DNA of 64,000 bases from Mycobacteroides abscessus ATCC 19977. GTDB lineage: Bacteria; Actinomycetota; Actinomycetes; Mycobacteriales; Mycobacteriaceae. The translations under genes and the position numbers were made by a program. The stretch covers positions 248,001-312,000 of the forward strand of contig NC_010397.1 in assembly GCF_000069185.1 (NCBI RefSeq). The letters run 5' to 3'. The stretch's first letter is position 1; every line of letters starts with the position of its first letter. Shown one piece after another: positions 43,981-53,403 of the stretch. The notes beneath the pieces were generated by a model that did not search any database, was not told the DNA's origin, and was given only the letters and a program-made list of their open reading frames with translations.

Positions 43981-45840
43981 TTGGTATTGACTGACATTCA
44001 GGTGGGCGGGGCGCGCGAGGGGGTTCCCAGCGCGGGCCCCTCAGCGCTATCCGTGCTGCGGCTACTCGCGTCGGGGACGGCTCCCGACGTGTTCGAGGCC
44101 CGTCTGAAGGAAATGGCACGGGAATCCTCGCCGCCGTGGAGCGCCGCCGACCTGCACCGTGCCCGCGGATACGCTGAGCGCATTTATGGTCTCATCGAAG
44201 GGCAAAACCAGCGCGAGGCGCGTCTTTCCAACCTGGTCGGCATCGGCATCGACTTACTCGGCTGCCACGGCCTCGACGAGGCGTCCACGACATTGGTCAA
44301 ACGCGCACGGATCATGCTCGACGCCGATTTCTCGTTCATCTCGGTGCGCGATGATTCGGAGCCGGAGACGCGGCATCACGTCCGGTACGTCGATGGGCCC
44401 ACGACCGCGATAAACCACGGGCTCTACTTCCCGATCGGTGACGACGTCGGGCTGGTCAGTTTGTACCGGCCGGGGCAAGGGCCGGTCTGGACAGCGGATT
44501 ACCCGTCCGACACCAGGTTCAGCCGTGCCAGCGATGGTGATGCCGCCATGCGTTCGGAGGGCGTACACAGCTTGATGGTTATGCCGATGGAGCATGAGGA
44601 TCAGCACTTCGGCAACCTGTACGTTGGATCACGCACGGTGCGCAGCTTCAGCGCCGCCGAGCGGTCCTTGTTTGCGAGCCTGTGTTCGTTCGCGGGCATC
44701 GCACTGGCACGGGCCAGCGAATTCTCCAGTAACACAGAACAAATCAGCGCTCTGGAGCGTCGTCTTGAGCTGCGGTCCATACTTCTGGATACCGGGGCCG
44801 GCCCGGGTGGCATGGACGGCTTCGTACTCACCGCAGGCGAACAGCTCGGCGTCGCGATGCGTGTGACCGGGCACGATGGATCCGAGATCGCCTCCTACAA
44901 ATGGGAGCCTGACACACAGAATATCCTGACCACTGCCTTGACCGTGGGCGACGACTATCACGGCGAGCTATCCGTGGCCAGTCTCGACGACCAGCCAGTT
45001 TCGGTGTACCCATTGAAGATTGAGGATCTTGCCACTACTGCCGCGGTGGTCATGTGCGGTGACAACCGGATGTCGCTGTCGGTCTCGCAGCTGCGTAACG
45101 ACCTGCTGCATGACGTGTTGGACTACCGCCAGCGCGACAGCCGATTGGTTCAGATATACGCCCGGCGTTTGGCTTTGGATCTCAACCAACCACATGTCGT
45201 GGTCATCGTGAGGCCAGAACGCGGGGGGCTGGATCGTGCGTCGCTGTGGTCGGCGTCATTCGCCTCACGGGTGGGCGGGCTGCGGGCCACTCAGGACGAG
45301 GTGGTGGTGCTGCTCATCCCGGGATCGGACGCGGGGCGCATCGCTCAGACAGTGTGGGACGAAACCACCGCACATCTGCGGATGCCGGTCACGGTGTCTT
45401 CCGCCGGACCGTCGGAACGGATCGAGTCCATCGAGGACACCTATCAGGACGCGATGCGTTGTCTGGATGCGATGAGTGCACTGGGTGCACTCGGAACAGC
45501 GGCTGCTGCACATGAACTCGGCTTCTTGGGGGTGCTGTTATCGCGCCACCAGGATGTGGAGGGTTTTGTGAGATCGATGGTCGGGCCCGTCATCGATTAC
45601 GACGAGGACCGCGACACCGATCTGCTTCAGACACTCGACGTGTACTTCTCCGTCGGCGCCAGCCCCACCCGGGCAGCGAAGATCCTGCACACACACCCCA
45701 ACACGGTGGTGCGCCGTCTTGACCGGGTGAACGAACTACTGGGTGACGGGTGGCAGGACGCCGAGCGCCTCTTGGACACGCAGCTCGCCATCAAGCTGTG
45801 GAAAGTGAGAGGCTCGCTGCTCACTCGCCAGACCGGGTGA
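43981..45840 (+). CDS. GAF-PucR family transcriptional regulator
   Basis: 619 aa with TTG start (43981, or 43987). A GAF domain occupies about residues 85-245 (FSFISVRDD, ... HSLMVMPMEHEDQHFGNLYV), a GGDEF-like/CdaR middle follows, and the C-terminus has the PucR helix-turn-helix (TLDVYFSVGASPTRAAKILH THPNTV). Such proteins are single-component regulators of catabolic or secondary-metabolite genes that sense small aromatics through GAF. Lies between the CreE/CreD-type and 3-hydroxyanthranilate operons and may control either. Its last 105 bp overlap the convergent gene. Confidence 0.82.
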   Translation: MVLTDIQVGGAREGVPSAGPSALSVLRLLASGTAPDVFEARLKEMARESSPPWSAADLHRARGYAERIYGLIEGQNQREARLSNLVGIGIDLLGCHGLDEASTTLVKRARIMLDADFSFISVRDDSEPETRHHVRYVDGPTTAINHGLYFPIGDDVGLVSLYRPGQGPVWTADYPSDTRFSRASDGDAAMRSEGVHSLMVMPMEHEDQHFGNLYVGSRTVRSFSAAERSLFASLCSFAGIALARASEFSSNTEQISALERRLELRSILLDTGAGPGGMDGFVLTAGEQLGVAMRVTGHDGSEIASYKWEPDTQNILTTALTVGDDYHGELSVASLDDQPVSVYPLKIEDLATTAAVVMCGDNRMSLSVSQLRNDLLHDVLDYRQRDSRLVQIYARRLALDLNQPHVVVIVRPERGGLDRASLWSASFASRVGGLRATQDEVVVLLIPGSDAGRIAQTVWDETTAHLRMPVTVSSAGPSERIESIEDTYQDAMRCLDAMSALGALGTAAAAHELGFLGVLLSRHQDVEGFVRSMVGPVIDYDEDRDTDLLQTLDVYFSVGASPTRAAKILHTHPNTVVRRLDRVNELLGDGWQDAERLLDTQLAIKLWKVRGSLLTRQTG

Positions 45841-47022
45841 CACCAGGCAGCCCACCGTCGCCGCGATGGACACCAGGGTGGAGTGCCGATGCCACCCGGT
45901 GAACGACCGTCCCGCGAAGTCCTGCATACCCATGCGATTGGCCAGGTGCAGGTATCCCTGTTGCACGTGATCGGCCAGTGCCACCTGGTGTGCCTGCGAC
46001 GACGTGGAAAACTCGGGATCGTTGGTCAACCAGAGTTCGGTGCGGGCACGCGGGTGATCCAGGGGCATCATGCCCACCAGAGTCAGGGGTGTCCGCGGCC
46101 GGGCCGCCGCCGGATCGGCCAGCTGGACCTTGGCAATACTGATCAGGTGGCGGCGTCCCTGATAGACGTACTGCTCGGTGCGCCGTGAGCCCTTGGTGGC
46201 CTGCACAATCTGCGCGGCGGGAAGTACCCGCCCCTGGTAGCCGGCGAAGGCCGGGTCAATGACCTGAAGCTGTAGGTCGCTGGGCACGCGCGTGGTTGCC
46301 ACCTGATGGGTAAGTGTCCCGAACACCTGCGCGAGGTCCGCGGCACTGGCGCCCAGTAGGTCGAAGATGACAGGCGCCTTGGCCGGGCGCGCGATCCGGA
46401 CGAACTCCTGGAACGACGAAAGCGCGCAGCCGCTCACCGATTCCAGCGGGTAGTCCTCGGGGATCGACGTCTTGGACTTCTTGGTGGCGGATTCCAGCCA
46501 GGGCTGGGACAGGTGCAGCCGCCAGCTCACCGGCACCGCGAAACCGTCGGCAGCGAGCCACACGCTCAGCGCCAGCTGGCCGTTGACCGCGCGACCGGCA
46601 CGAGGGCAGTAGCGCCGGTCCACACCCACCGAGTGCACGCCGGCCTTGGGGATCAGCATCGGCGTGACCACCCATGCCGCCGGGTGGTGGGCGCTGGTGA
46701 GGTACGACGTCAGATCCCGGCGCACCGCCCACCAATCCCAGGTGGAGCTGTTCACGAAGTGATGCAGGTTCTGCTCGCTCACCTCCCGGCCCATCGATTG
46801 CCCCATGGTGGCCGCCATGTTGCGTGCCGACTTACGCCCGCGCACCTTCAGCAGGCCGGTCACATAGTCCTCACCCTTGGCGCGCTGATCGCAGCGCGGC
46901 AGCGATCGCAGCACTTCCGGGCATACGTGCGCGGCTACGGACGCCATGGCGTCGACCGAACTGACACGCGGGCGCGTATCGAACAGCTCGGTCGCGGCCC
47001 GGGTCTTGGTCGCAGAAGTCAT
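45736..47022 (-). CDS. IS701-like transposase-domain protein, probably domesticated
   Basis: 428 aa. The N-terminal segment (SLPRCDQRAKGEDYVTGLLK, QNLHHFVNSSTWDW) and VHSVGVDRRYCPRAGRAVN match IS701-type DDE transposases of actinobacteria. In active members an Asp-Asp pair precedes the SVGV strand; here the place reads WVVTPMLIPKAG, so the first catalytic Asp is missing. No terminal inverted repeats or target duplications are visible. Such lone proteins occur in actinobacterial gene clusters and may act as DNA-binding regulators. Overlaps the PucR gene end by 105 bp in antisense. Confidence 0.65.
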   Translation of the reverse strand: MTSATKTRAATELFDTRPRVSSVDAMASVAAHVCPEVLRSLPRCDQRAKGEDYVTGLLKVRGRKSARNMAATMGQSMGREVSEQNLHHFVNSSTWDWWAVRRDLTSYLTSAHHPAAWVVTPMLIPKAGVHSVGVDRRYCPRAGRAVNGQLALSVWLAADGFAVPVSWRLHLSQPWLESATKKSKTSIPEDYPLESVSGCALSSFQEFVRIARPAKAPVIFDLLGASAADLAQVFGTLTHQVATTRVPSDLQLQVIDPAFAGYQGRVLPAAQIVQATKGSRRTEQYVYQGRRHLISIAKVQLADPAAARPRTPLTLVGMMPLDHPRARTELWLTNDPEFSTSSQAHQVALADHVQQGYLHLANRMGMQDFAGRSFTGWHRHSTLVSIAATVGCLVSPGLASEQRASHFPQLDGELRVQEALGVLPPVTQ

Positions 47023-47335
47023 GCTGAAGCACCTCGATGAATTAGCGGATGTTCAATGTCGACCCAAGAATGGGCGAGATGCGGGCCGGAGAACAGGTAT
47101 TGGCGCCACACAAAGTGACGGACTATGCGGGTGCCCCGCTACACCCGGATTGGTGGACTAATAGGAGATGACCGATTGGTAAACAACCCGCTGACCTGGG
47201 CAGTGCATCTCTTGGCTCGAGTGCGGAGGTGGCGCAATGGGGCCTCAAGCGGGCCAACCTGACGGATTGTCTCCTAACTGACGAATTGAATTCGCGATTG
47301 TTTGGTGCTCGATGCCGCATCCCGAAGATAGAGAG
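47023..47335. other. Intergenic region between divergent transposase-like and esterase genes
   Basis: 313 bp. No open frame with coding character, RNA gene or strong hairpin was found. It must hold the promoters for the minus-strand transposase-like gene and for the plus-strand esterase-led operon, but no clear -35/-10 pair stands out. Confidence 0.5.
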
Positions 47336-48961
47336 GTGATCACCCGGCGGGCGTTGCTAGGAACAACTTTTGCGTTGGCTGGCGCCGCAGTGCTTGCCGG
47401 GTGCGGCTCACCGGCCCGCGCCGCGGACCCGCAGGTGTCGGTAACCGGCGGGGCGATCCGCGGGACGACCGCAGGCAAGGTTCACGTGTTCCGCGGCATC
47501 CCCTATGCGCAACCGCCGACAGGAGAGAATCGCTTCCGGTCGCCGCGGCCGGTGAATCCGTGGGGAGGCACATTGAACGCCACCCGGTTCGGGTCCGACT
47601 TCATACAGCCCGCCGGTGGCGATCCAGCGCGTCAGGAAGACGCGCTGTACGCCAATGTGTGGACACCGTCGGTGGACGGCGGCGCCAAGCTGCCCGTGAT
47701 CGTCTATATCCATGGCGGCGGCTGGTCCCGGGGTGCGGGCAGCCTTCCGGTCTATGACGGTGCCGCGCTGGCCGAACGTGCCGGTGCCGTCGTCGTCAAC
47801 TTCAACTACCGACTGGGTGCCTTCGGCTTCAGCGGTCATCCGGCCCTCGAAGACCCCACCACCGGACTGCACACCAACTGGGGCCTGCAAGACCAGATTG
47901 CCTTGTTGCATTGGGTTAGTGACAACGCCAGGGCATTTGGTGGCGATCCAAAGAACATCACTCTGGTAGGGACCTCGGCAGGAGGTGCCAGCACCTGGCA
48001 GCTGTCCTTGCTACCGCAGACGCGTCCGCTGCTGCGCCGGATTATCAGCATCAGCCAGGCGCATGTCTGGAGCCCATATCTGAGCCTGACTCAGGACGAC
48101 GCCACCGCGGTGTTCGATGCACTGGCCGCGGCCCAGGGAGTCTCCGTGAAGGATCTGAGAAAGGTACCCGCGGATCGGATCCGTGATTGGTGGGTCGCCC
48201 AGTTCGCGCAGCCCCGGCAGCAGCGGGTGGTCGGCAGCGGTCGTCAATATCGCGGCCCGGTGCGGGATCCGGTGCTGCTGCCGGCCTTCGATGTCCATCA
48301 GCCCTTACCGGATATCCCCGCCATCTCCGTCTACACCAGCACCGAGGGTTCGTTCTTCACCGGACCCAACGCACCCGAACCACAGGCGCCGCCCACCGAC
48401 GGTGCCTCCCTGCACGCCGCCTTCCGTGACATCCTGGACCAGGGGATGCCGTCGGTATCAGATTCTACAGTCTCCGATGCCGTTGCCTTGTATACGGATT
48501 CGGCGAAGCGGGAGGGTAGGCCGAGCGATCCGCTGGCGCTGTGGACGGAGCTATGGGGCGATGCTCTGATCCGCCACGACATCCTTGCCTTCACCCGGCG
48601 TGCGGCCGCCCAGCGGCGCGCACCGCTGTATCTGATGGAGTACGCACACCCGGTGAAGTCTCCGTACTTTGGGGTGCCGCACGAGTCGACATCGCCCTTC
48701 CTGTTCGGCACTTACGCTCATCCGGCCAATGTGGCCAAGTTCGGCGATGGGTCGAAGGAACGGGAAACCTCGGCCGCCTTCATGGACCTGGTGGCTGAGT
48801 TCGTTCATGGCAGGCCGCCTGCGAGTCCACGGTTGCCGCAATGGGATCCGGTTGGTCCAGACCTGCGACAGCTGGTGTTGCGTGACGGATCCGGAACGAT
48901 CACCACACCTACCAAGACCACACAGCTGGGCGTTCTCGACGCGGTCCAGTGGGGCAAGTGA
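47336..48961 (+). CDS. Tat/lipoprotein-type carboxylesterase leading 3-hydroxyanthranilate operon
   Basis: About 541 aa from GTG 47336 (GAAGATAGAGAG ribosome site); ATG 47312 is an alternative. The N-terminus ITRRALLGTTFALAG is twin-arginine-like and ends in lipobox LAGC, so the enzyme is likely folded before export and tethered outside. Type-B carboxylesterase body: oxyanion HGGGW, nucleophile GTSAGG, and Glu/His candidates. Paralogous in fold to AqdA nearby. It is 31 bp upstream of the DAHP synthase gene on the same strand. It may trim an exported ester or amide product. Confidence 0.78.
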   Translation: MITRRALLGTTFALAGAAVLAGCGSPARAADPQVSVTGGAIRGTTAGKVHVFRGIPYAQPPTGENRFRSPRPVNPWGGTLNATRFGSDFIQPAGGDPARQEDALYANVWTPSVDGGAKLPVIVYIHGGGWSRGAGSLPVYDGAALAERAGAVVVNFNYRLGAFGFSGHPALEDPTTGLHTNWGLQDQIALLHWVSDNARAFGGDPKNITLVGTSAGGASTWQLSLLPQTRPLLRRIISISQAHVWSPYLSLTQDDATAVFDALAAAQGVSVKDLRKVPADRIRDWWVAQFAQPRQQRVVGSGRQYRGPVRDPVLLPAFDVHQPLPDIPAISVYTSTEGSFFTGPNAPEPQAPPTDGASLHAAFRDILDQGMPSVSDSTVSDAVALYTDSAKREGRPSDPLALWTELWGDALIRHDILAFTRRAAAQRRAPLYLMEYAHPVKSPYFGVPHESTSPFLFGTYAHPANVAKFGDGSKERETSAAFMDLVAEFVHGRPPASPRLPQWDPVGPDLRQLVLRDGSGTITTPTKTTQLGVLDAVQWGK

Positions 48962-48992
48962 ATCAGAAATCAAACGAATGGAGATCACGGGA

Positions 48993-50159
48993 ATGACTGC
49001 GCCATCACTGCTGCTCGATACCGGACGCGCTGTGCAGCAGCCGGTCTGGGAGAACCATGTACATCTGGAGCGGGTGCGCTCCGAACTCAGCGAGCTGCCC
49101 GCGTTGGTCGGTGCGGACGAGATCAGGACCCTGCGCACATTGCTGAGCACCGTCGCTCAGGGCCGCGCCACCATTATCCAGGCGGGCGACTGCGCCGAGG
49201 ATCCGCAGGAGTCCACGCCCGTGCACGTGGCCCGCAAGGTCGCGTTGCTCAATATCCTGGCCGGCGCCATGCGTATGAAGACGCACCGGCCGGTGCTGCG
49301 GGTCGGCCGTATCGGCGGGCAGTACGCAAAGCCGAGATCCAAGCCCACCGAGATGGTTGGCGGTGTTGAACTGGCCTCCTTCCGTGGACATCTCGTAAAC
49401 GGTCCGCAGCCGCATCCGGTGCACCGCCGCGCCAATCCGGACCGGATGCTGGCCGGATACTGGGCCGCGAACCGGGTGATGGGTCACTTGGGATGGCGGG
49501 TGCCCTCCTCGCTGTCGGTCATCGAGCCACCCGTGTGGACGTCTCATGAGGCGCTGCTGCTCGATTATGAGGTGCCTCAATTGCGTCGCGACGGTGAGAA
49601 CCGCATGGTGCTCACCTCGACGCACTGGCCCTGGATCGGCGACCGGACGCGGCATCTGGATGGCCCGCACGTCGAATTGTTCTCTCGGATCGCCAATCCC
49701 GTCGCATGCAAGGTGGGGCCGTCGATGACGACCGAAGACCTCCTCGCGCTGTGCGAGAAGCTGGATCCGCAGCGGGAGAGCGGGCGGCTCACTCTGATCG
49801 CGCGGCTGGGCGCGGCGGCGGTGCGGTCCACGCTGCCGGAGCTGGTCGCGGCGGTACGCGACTCCGGCCACCCGGTGATCTGGCTGTGCGATCCGCTGCA
49901 CGCCAACACGGTGTCCACCGATTCGGGCTACAAGACCCGTCACGTGCAGACGGCGATCGACGAGGTGCGCGGCTTCCGGGCGGCACTCGAAGAGGCCGGC
50001 GTGCACGCGGGCGGGCTGCATCTGGAGGCCACACCGGACGACGTGGTCGAATGCGTCTTCGATAGTTCGCAGAACGATGAAGTGGGCCAGCGGTATTCGA
50101 CGCTGTGCGATCCCCGTCTCAACACTGCGCAGGCCACCGAGGTGGTGTCGGCATGGTAG
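48993..50159 (+). CDS. Class II DAHP synthase (PhzC-like)
   Basis: 388 aa from MTAPSLLLD (GGAG ribosome site); an upstream in-frame ATG at 48978 has none. Class II DAHP synthase motifs: IIQAGDCAEDP, VGRIGGQYAKPRS (phosphoenolpyruvate Arg and Lys), THWPWIGDRTR and WLCDPLHANT. It is shorter than the housekeeping mycobacterial AroG (about 460 aa), lacking the N-terminal regulatory part, as in PhzC and antibiotic-cluster versions. Condenses PEP and erythrose 4-phosphate to feed extra chorismate to this pathway. Its end overlaps the next gene by 7 bp. Confidence 0.88.
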   Translation: MTAPSLLLDTGRAVQQPVWENHVHLERVRSELSELPALVGADEIRTLRTLLSTVAQGRATIIQAGDCAEDPQESTPVHVARKVALLNILAGAMRMKTHRPVLRVGRIGGQYAKPRSKPTEMVGGVELASFRGHLVNGPQPHPVHRRANPDRMLAGYWAANRVMGHLGWRVPSSLSVIEPPVWTSHEALLLDYEVPQLRRDGENRMVLTSTHWPWIGDRTRHLDGPHVELFSRIANPVACKVGPSMTTEDLLALCEKLDPQRESGRLTLIARLGAAAVRSTLPELVAAVRDSGHPVIWLCDPLHANTVSTDSGYKTRHVQTAIDEVRGFRAALEEAGVHAGGLHLEATPDDVVECVFDSSQNDEVGQRYSTLCDPRLNTAQATEVVSAW

Positions 50160-50911
50160 CCGTCGTCACCGGCGCCGGTGGGGGGGTTGGGTCGCGGGTG
50201 GTGACCACCCTGGCTCGCCGGCACGAGCGGGTCGTTGCGGTGGACATCGACGAGGTGGCCATCAAGCAACTCGTCGAATACGCCGCCGATGAGGGGCTTG
50301 ACGTTATCGGGCAGATTCTGGATATCACCGACGACACCGCCGTCGCGGTGGGAGTGTCCGATATCGAGTCGAGAGTGGGACCGATCACCGCGCTGGTCAA
50401 CGGCGCGGGGGTGTTGAGGACCGGTGCGGCAGTGGAGTTCTCTGACGCGGACTGGGCACGTACCTTCGATGTCAATGTCCGTGCGCCCTTCGTGCTGAGC
50501 CGAGAGGTGGCCCGGCGTATGATTCCGCGCCGCGCGGGATCCGTCGTGACGGTCGCCTCCAACGCCGCCCTGGTGGCGCGCAAGGGCATGACGGCCTACG
50601 CGGCATCCAAGGCCGCCGCCAACGCCTTCACCAAGAGCCTCGGCCTCGAGCTGGCCGAGTACGGAATCCGTTGTAACGTGGTGGCTCCGGGATCCACCGA
50701 CACACCCATGCTGCGGGCAATGCTTGGCGATTCCTCCGACGCCGGACTGGTTGCCGGAAGCCTTGGCGACTACAAGCCCGGCATCCCCCTGGGGCGTGTC
50801 GCCCAACCACAGCACATCGCCGATGCGGTGGCCTTCCTGCTCTCCGACCAAGCCGCTCACATCACCATGCACACGCTGGTGGTCGACGGTGGCGCGACAC
50901 TAGGAGTCTGA
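50153..50911 (+). CDS. EntA/CalB3-like SDR, putative DHHA dehydrogenase
   Basis: 252 aa. Classical [16 protein letters not shown] near residues 5-17, [10 protein letters not shown], and [12 protein letters not shown] giving Tyr-x-x-x-Lys. Closest in pattern to 2,3-dihydro-2,3-dihydroxybenzoate dehydrogenases. Between PhzC-, PhzD- and PhzE-like genes it should oxidise trans-2,3-dihydro-3-hydroxyanthranilate to 3-hydroxyanthranilate, as CalB3 does in calcimycin synthesis. That diverts the pathway away from phenazines. Substrate call is inference from context. Confidence 0.78.
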   Translation: MVAVVTGAGGGVGSRVVTTLARRHERVVAVDIDEVAIKQLVEYAADEGLDVIGQILDITDDTAVAVGVSDIESRVGPITALVNGAGVLRTGAAVEFSDADWARTFDVNVRAPFVLSREVARRMIPRRAGSVVTVASNAALVARKGMTAYAASKAAANAFTKSLGLELAEYGIRCNVVAPGSTDTPMLRAMLGDSSDAGLVAGSLGDYKPGIPLGRVAQPQHIADAVAFLLSDQAAHITMHTLVVDGGATLGV

Positions 50912-50914
50912 ACA

Positions 50915-51550
50915 ATGACGACCGCCACTCGCGGTATTCCCATGATCGCCGAATATGACTTGCCGACAGTCGACCTGCTGCCGTCTAACACGGCAACCTG
51001 GCGGATCGACCCCGACCGGGCCGTGCTGCTCATTCACGATATGCAGCGCTATTTTCTGGAGCCACTTCCGGTTTCCTTGCGCCAGGCATTGGTGCGTAAC
51101 GTCGCCGCCATCCGTGATCGCAGCGTGGCGGCAGGTATCCCGATCGCCTACACAGCGCAACCCGGCAGCATGACCCAGGAACAGCGGGGCCTGCTCAAGG
51201 ATTTTTGGGGCCCGGGGATGCGCGTTGACGAGGAGCACCGTCAGATCGTCGATCCCATCGCTCCGGACGCGGGTGACTGGGTGTTCACCAAGTGGCGCTA
51301 CAGCGCATTCCACCGCTCGGCGCTGCTGGAGCGCATGCATGCTGCCGGGCGCGACCAGTTGGTGATCTGTGGCGTCTACGCACATGTCGGTGTGCTGATG
51401 ACGGCGGTAGACGCGTTCACCCACGATATCGAGACCTTCTTGGTCGCCGACGCGATCGCGGACTTTGACGACGAATCACATTGGATGGCATTGGAGTACG
51501 CAGCACGGCGGTGTGCCGTGCTGACCGTTGCCGGAGAGGTGCTGACATGA
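50915..51550 (+). CDS. PhzD-like isochorismatase family hydrolase
   Basis: 211 aa. Catalytic Asp in [10 protein letters not shown] (residue 42), catalytic Lys in FTKWRYSAF (about residue 125), and [12 protein letters not shown], where the usual Cys of cysteine hydrolases is replaced by Gly/His context exactly as in PhzD. Hydrolyses the vinyl ether of 2-amino-2-deoxyisochorismate to trans-2,3-dihydro-3-hydroxyanthranilate and pyruvate. Coupled by ATGA to the next gene. Confidence 0.85.
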   Translation: MTTATRGIPMIAEYDLPTVDLLPSNTATWRIDPDRAVLLIHDMQRYFLEPLPVSLRQALVRNVAAIRDRSVAAGIPIAYTAQPGSMTQEQRGLLKDFWGPGMRVDEEHRQIVDPIAPDAGDWVFTKWRYSAFHRSALLERMHAAGRDQLVICGVYAHVGVLMTAVDAFTHDIETFLVADAIADFDDESHWMALEYAARRCAVLTVAGEVLT

Positions 51551-53403
51551 GCGATCTGCTGGGGCGCGTGCTGGCCGGAGGCGCCGGACCGTTCGCGCTG
51601 CTCTACCGGCCGGAATCCGGTGCGCCCGACACCGTCGACGTCGTGAGCGGTGCGGTGACCGCCGTCGAGCGGATTGCCGACCTGCCGCTTCGAGATGCGC
51701 ACCCTGGGCATGATCTATTGGCCTTGGTGCCGTATCGGCAAATCGTCGAGCGTGGATTCGTAGCGCCTGACGACGGTGCCCCGCTCTTGGCCCTGGTGAT
51801 CGAGGAGCAGGAGTCGGCGGCACTGTCCGATGTGCTGGACCGTATCTCCGAACATCCGGTAGTGGTGGGACACAGTGATTTCGATATTGATGACGAGGAG
51901 TACGCGCGGCTGGCCTCAGGGATTATTTCCGAGGAGATCGGCCAGGGCGCCGGCGCAAATTTTGTGCTGAAGCGGAACCTGCTTGTTCAGCTGCATGATT
52001 ACTCGATCGACACCGCACTGACCCTGTTCCGCAGACTGTTAGAGCGCGAGAGGGGCGCGTATTGGACCTTCTTGGTGAGCACCGGGAACCAAGTATTCAT
52101 CGGAGCCACACCGGAACGCCATATCAGCGTGCAGGATTCGCTGGCGGTGATGAACCCGATCAGTGGCACCTATCGCTATGACGCCAATGGGCCGAGTCTG
52201 GATGCCGTCATGGAATTCCTTGCGGACACCAAGGAATCCGATGAGCTCTACATGGTGGTGGACGAAGAACTGAAGATGATGGCTCGCATTTGCCCCGAGG
52301 GTGGCCAGGTCCAGGGACCGTATCTCAAGGAGATGGCCCGGCTCGCCCATACCGAGTATCTGATTTCGGGTGTGACGGATCGCGATCCACGAGAGATCCT
52401 GGCCGAGACCATGTTCGCACCCACCGTGACCGGAAGTCCGCTGGAGAACGCGTGCCGCGTGATCCAGCGATACGAGCCCAAGGGCCGCCGGTACTACAGC
52501 GGGGTAGCGGCGTTGATCAGTGCGGATTCGGCCGGCGTGCGGCAGCTGGATTCGGCGATCCTTATTCGTACCGCGGAGATCTCGGCGGACGGTGCGCTGA
52601 CGGCGGGTACCGGCGCCACCATCGTCCGGCATTCCAATCCCGCGAGTGAGGCAGCCGAAACCCGCAGTAAGGCAGCGGGATTGCTTTCGGCGTTGACGAC
52701 GCGCCGTGAGTTGCGTAGTCATCCCCGGGTGACGGAGGCTCTCGCCAGTCGCAACACCGGCATCGGCTCCTTTTGGCTGGGGCATGGGTCCGGGGAGAGT
52801 GCCGCGAACTTGGCGGGCCGCACCGCGCTGGTGATCGACGCGGAAGACACCTTTACGTCGATGATCGGATTACAGCTGCGGGCCCTGGGATTGCGGGTGG
52901 ACATCCGCCGGTTCGACGAGGAGATCCATCCCGGATCGCATGATTTCCTGGTGCTCGGTCCCGGTCCTGGGGACCCGACTGCGATCGATATGCCCAAGAT
53001 TGCCGCGCTTACCGCATTGACGAAGGCGGCACTGACGCAGCGTGTGCCGTTCTTGTCGATCTGCCTGAGCCATCAGGTGTTGTGCCGTCAGCTCGGTCTG
53101 CCCATCCGGCGCAAGGAGCAGCCGAATCAGGGCGTACAGCGGCAGATCGATTTGTTCGGTACCGAGCGGCACGTCGGGTTCTACAACACCTTCGCCGCCG
53201 TCACCGGCAGCGAATGGCTGGATACGCCGGCGGGCCGGGTGCAGATCAGTTCGGACGCGGTGACCGGTGAGGTACATGCGTTGCGTGCGAAGCGATTTGC
53301 CTCGATTCAGTTCCATGCTGAGTCGATCTTGACCCGCGACGGGGTGGGGATATTCGCTGAGCTGCTCACACCGCTGGCAACGGGCGTTCCGGTACTAGCA
53401 TGA
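51547..53403 (+). CDS. PhzE-like 2-amino-2-deoxyisochorismate synthase
   Basis: 618 aa, fused two-domain enzyme. Residues about 100-400 form the chorismate-utilising domain ([40 protein letters not shown]). Residues 430-615 form a class I glutamine amidotransferase with nucleophile in SICLSHQ (about 505) and FHAES for the His-Glu pair. This order, synthase then amidotransferase in one chain, is that of PhzE, not of anthranilate synthase TrpEG pairs. Converts chorismate and glutamine to ADIC. Confidence 0.88.
   Translation: MSDLLGRVLAGGAGPFALLYRPESGAPDTVDVVSGAVTAVERIADLPLRDAHPGHDLLALVPYRQIVERGFVAPDDGAPLLALVIEEQESAALSDVLDRISEHPVVVGHSDFDIDDEEYARLASGIISEEIGQGAGANFVLKRNLLVQLHDYSIDTALTLFRRLLERERGAYWTFLVSTGNQVFIGATPERHISVQDSLAVMNPISGTYRYDANGPSLDAVMEFLADTKESDELYMVVDEELKMMARICPEGGQVQGPYLKEMARLAHTEYLISGVTDRDPREILAETMFAPTVTGSPLENACRVIQRYEPKGRRYYSGVAALISADSAGVRQLDSAILIRTAEISADGALTAGTGATIVRHSNPASEAAETRSKAAGLLSALTTRRELRSHPRVTEALASRNTGIGSFWLGHGSGESAANLAGRTALVIDAEDTFTSMIGLQLRALGLRVDIRRFDEEIHPGSHDFLVLGPGPGDPTAIDMPKIAALTALTKAALTQRVPFLSICLSHQVLCRQLGLPIRRKEQPNQGVQRQIDLFGTERHVGFYNTFAAVTGSEWLDTPAGRVQISSDAVTGEVHALRAKRFASIQFHAESILTRDGVGIFAELLTPLATGVPVLA

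Noticed and set aside
45736..47022. Active insertion sequence
   Set aside because: No terminal inverted repeats or target-site duplication visible and the first catalytic Asp seems lost.
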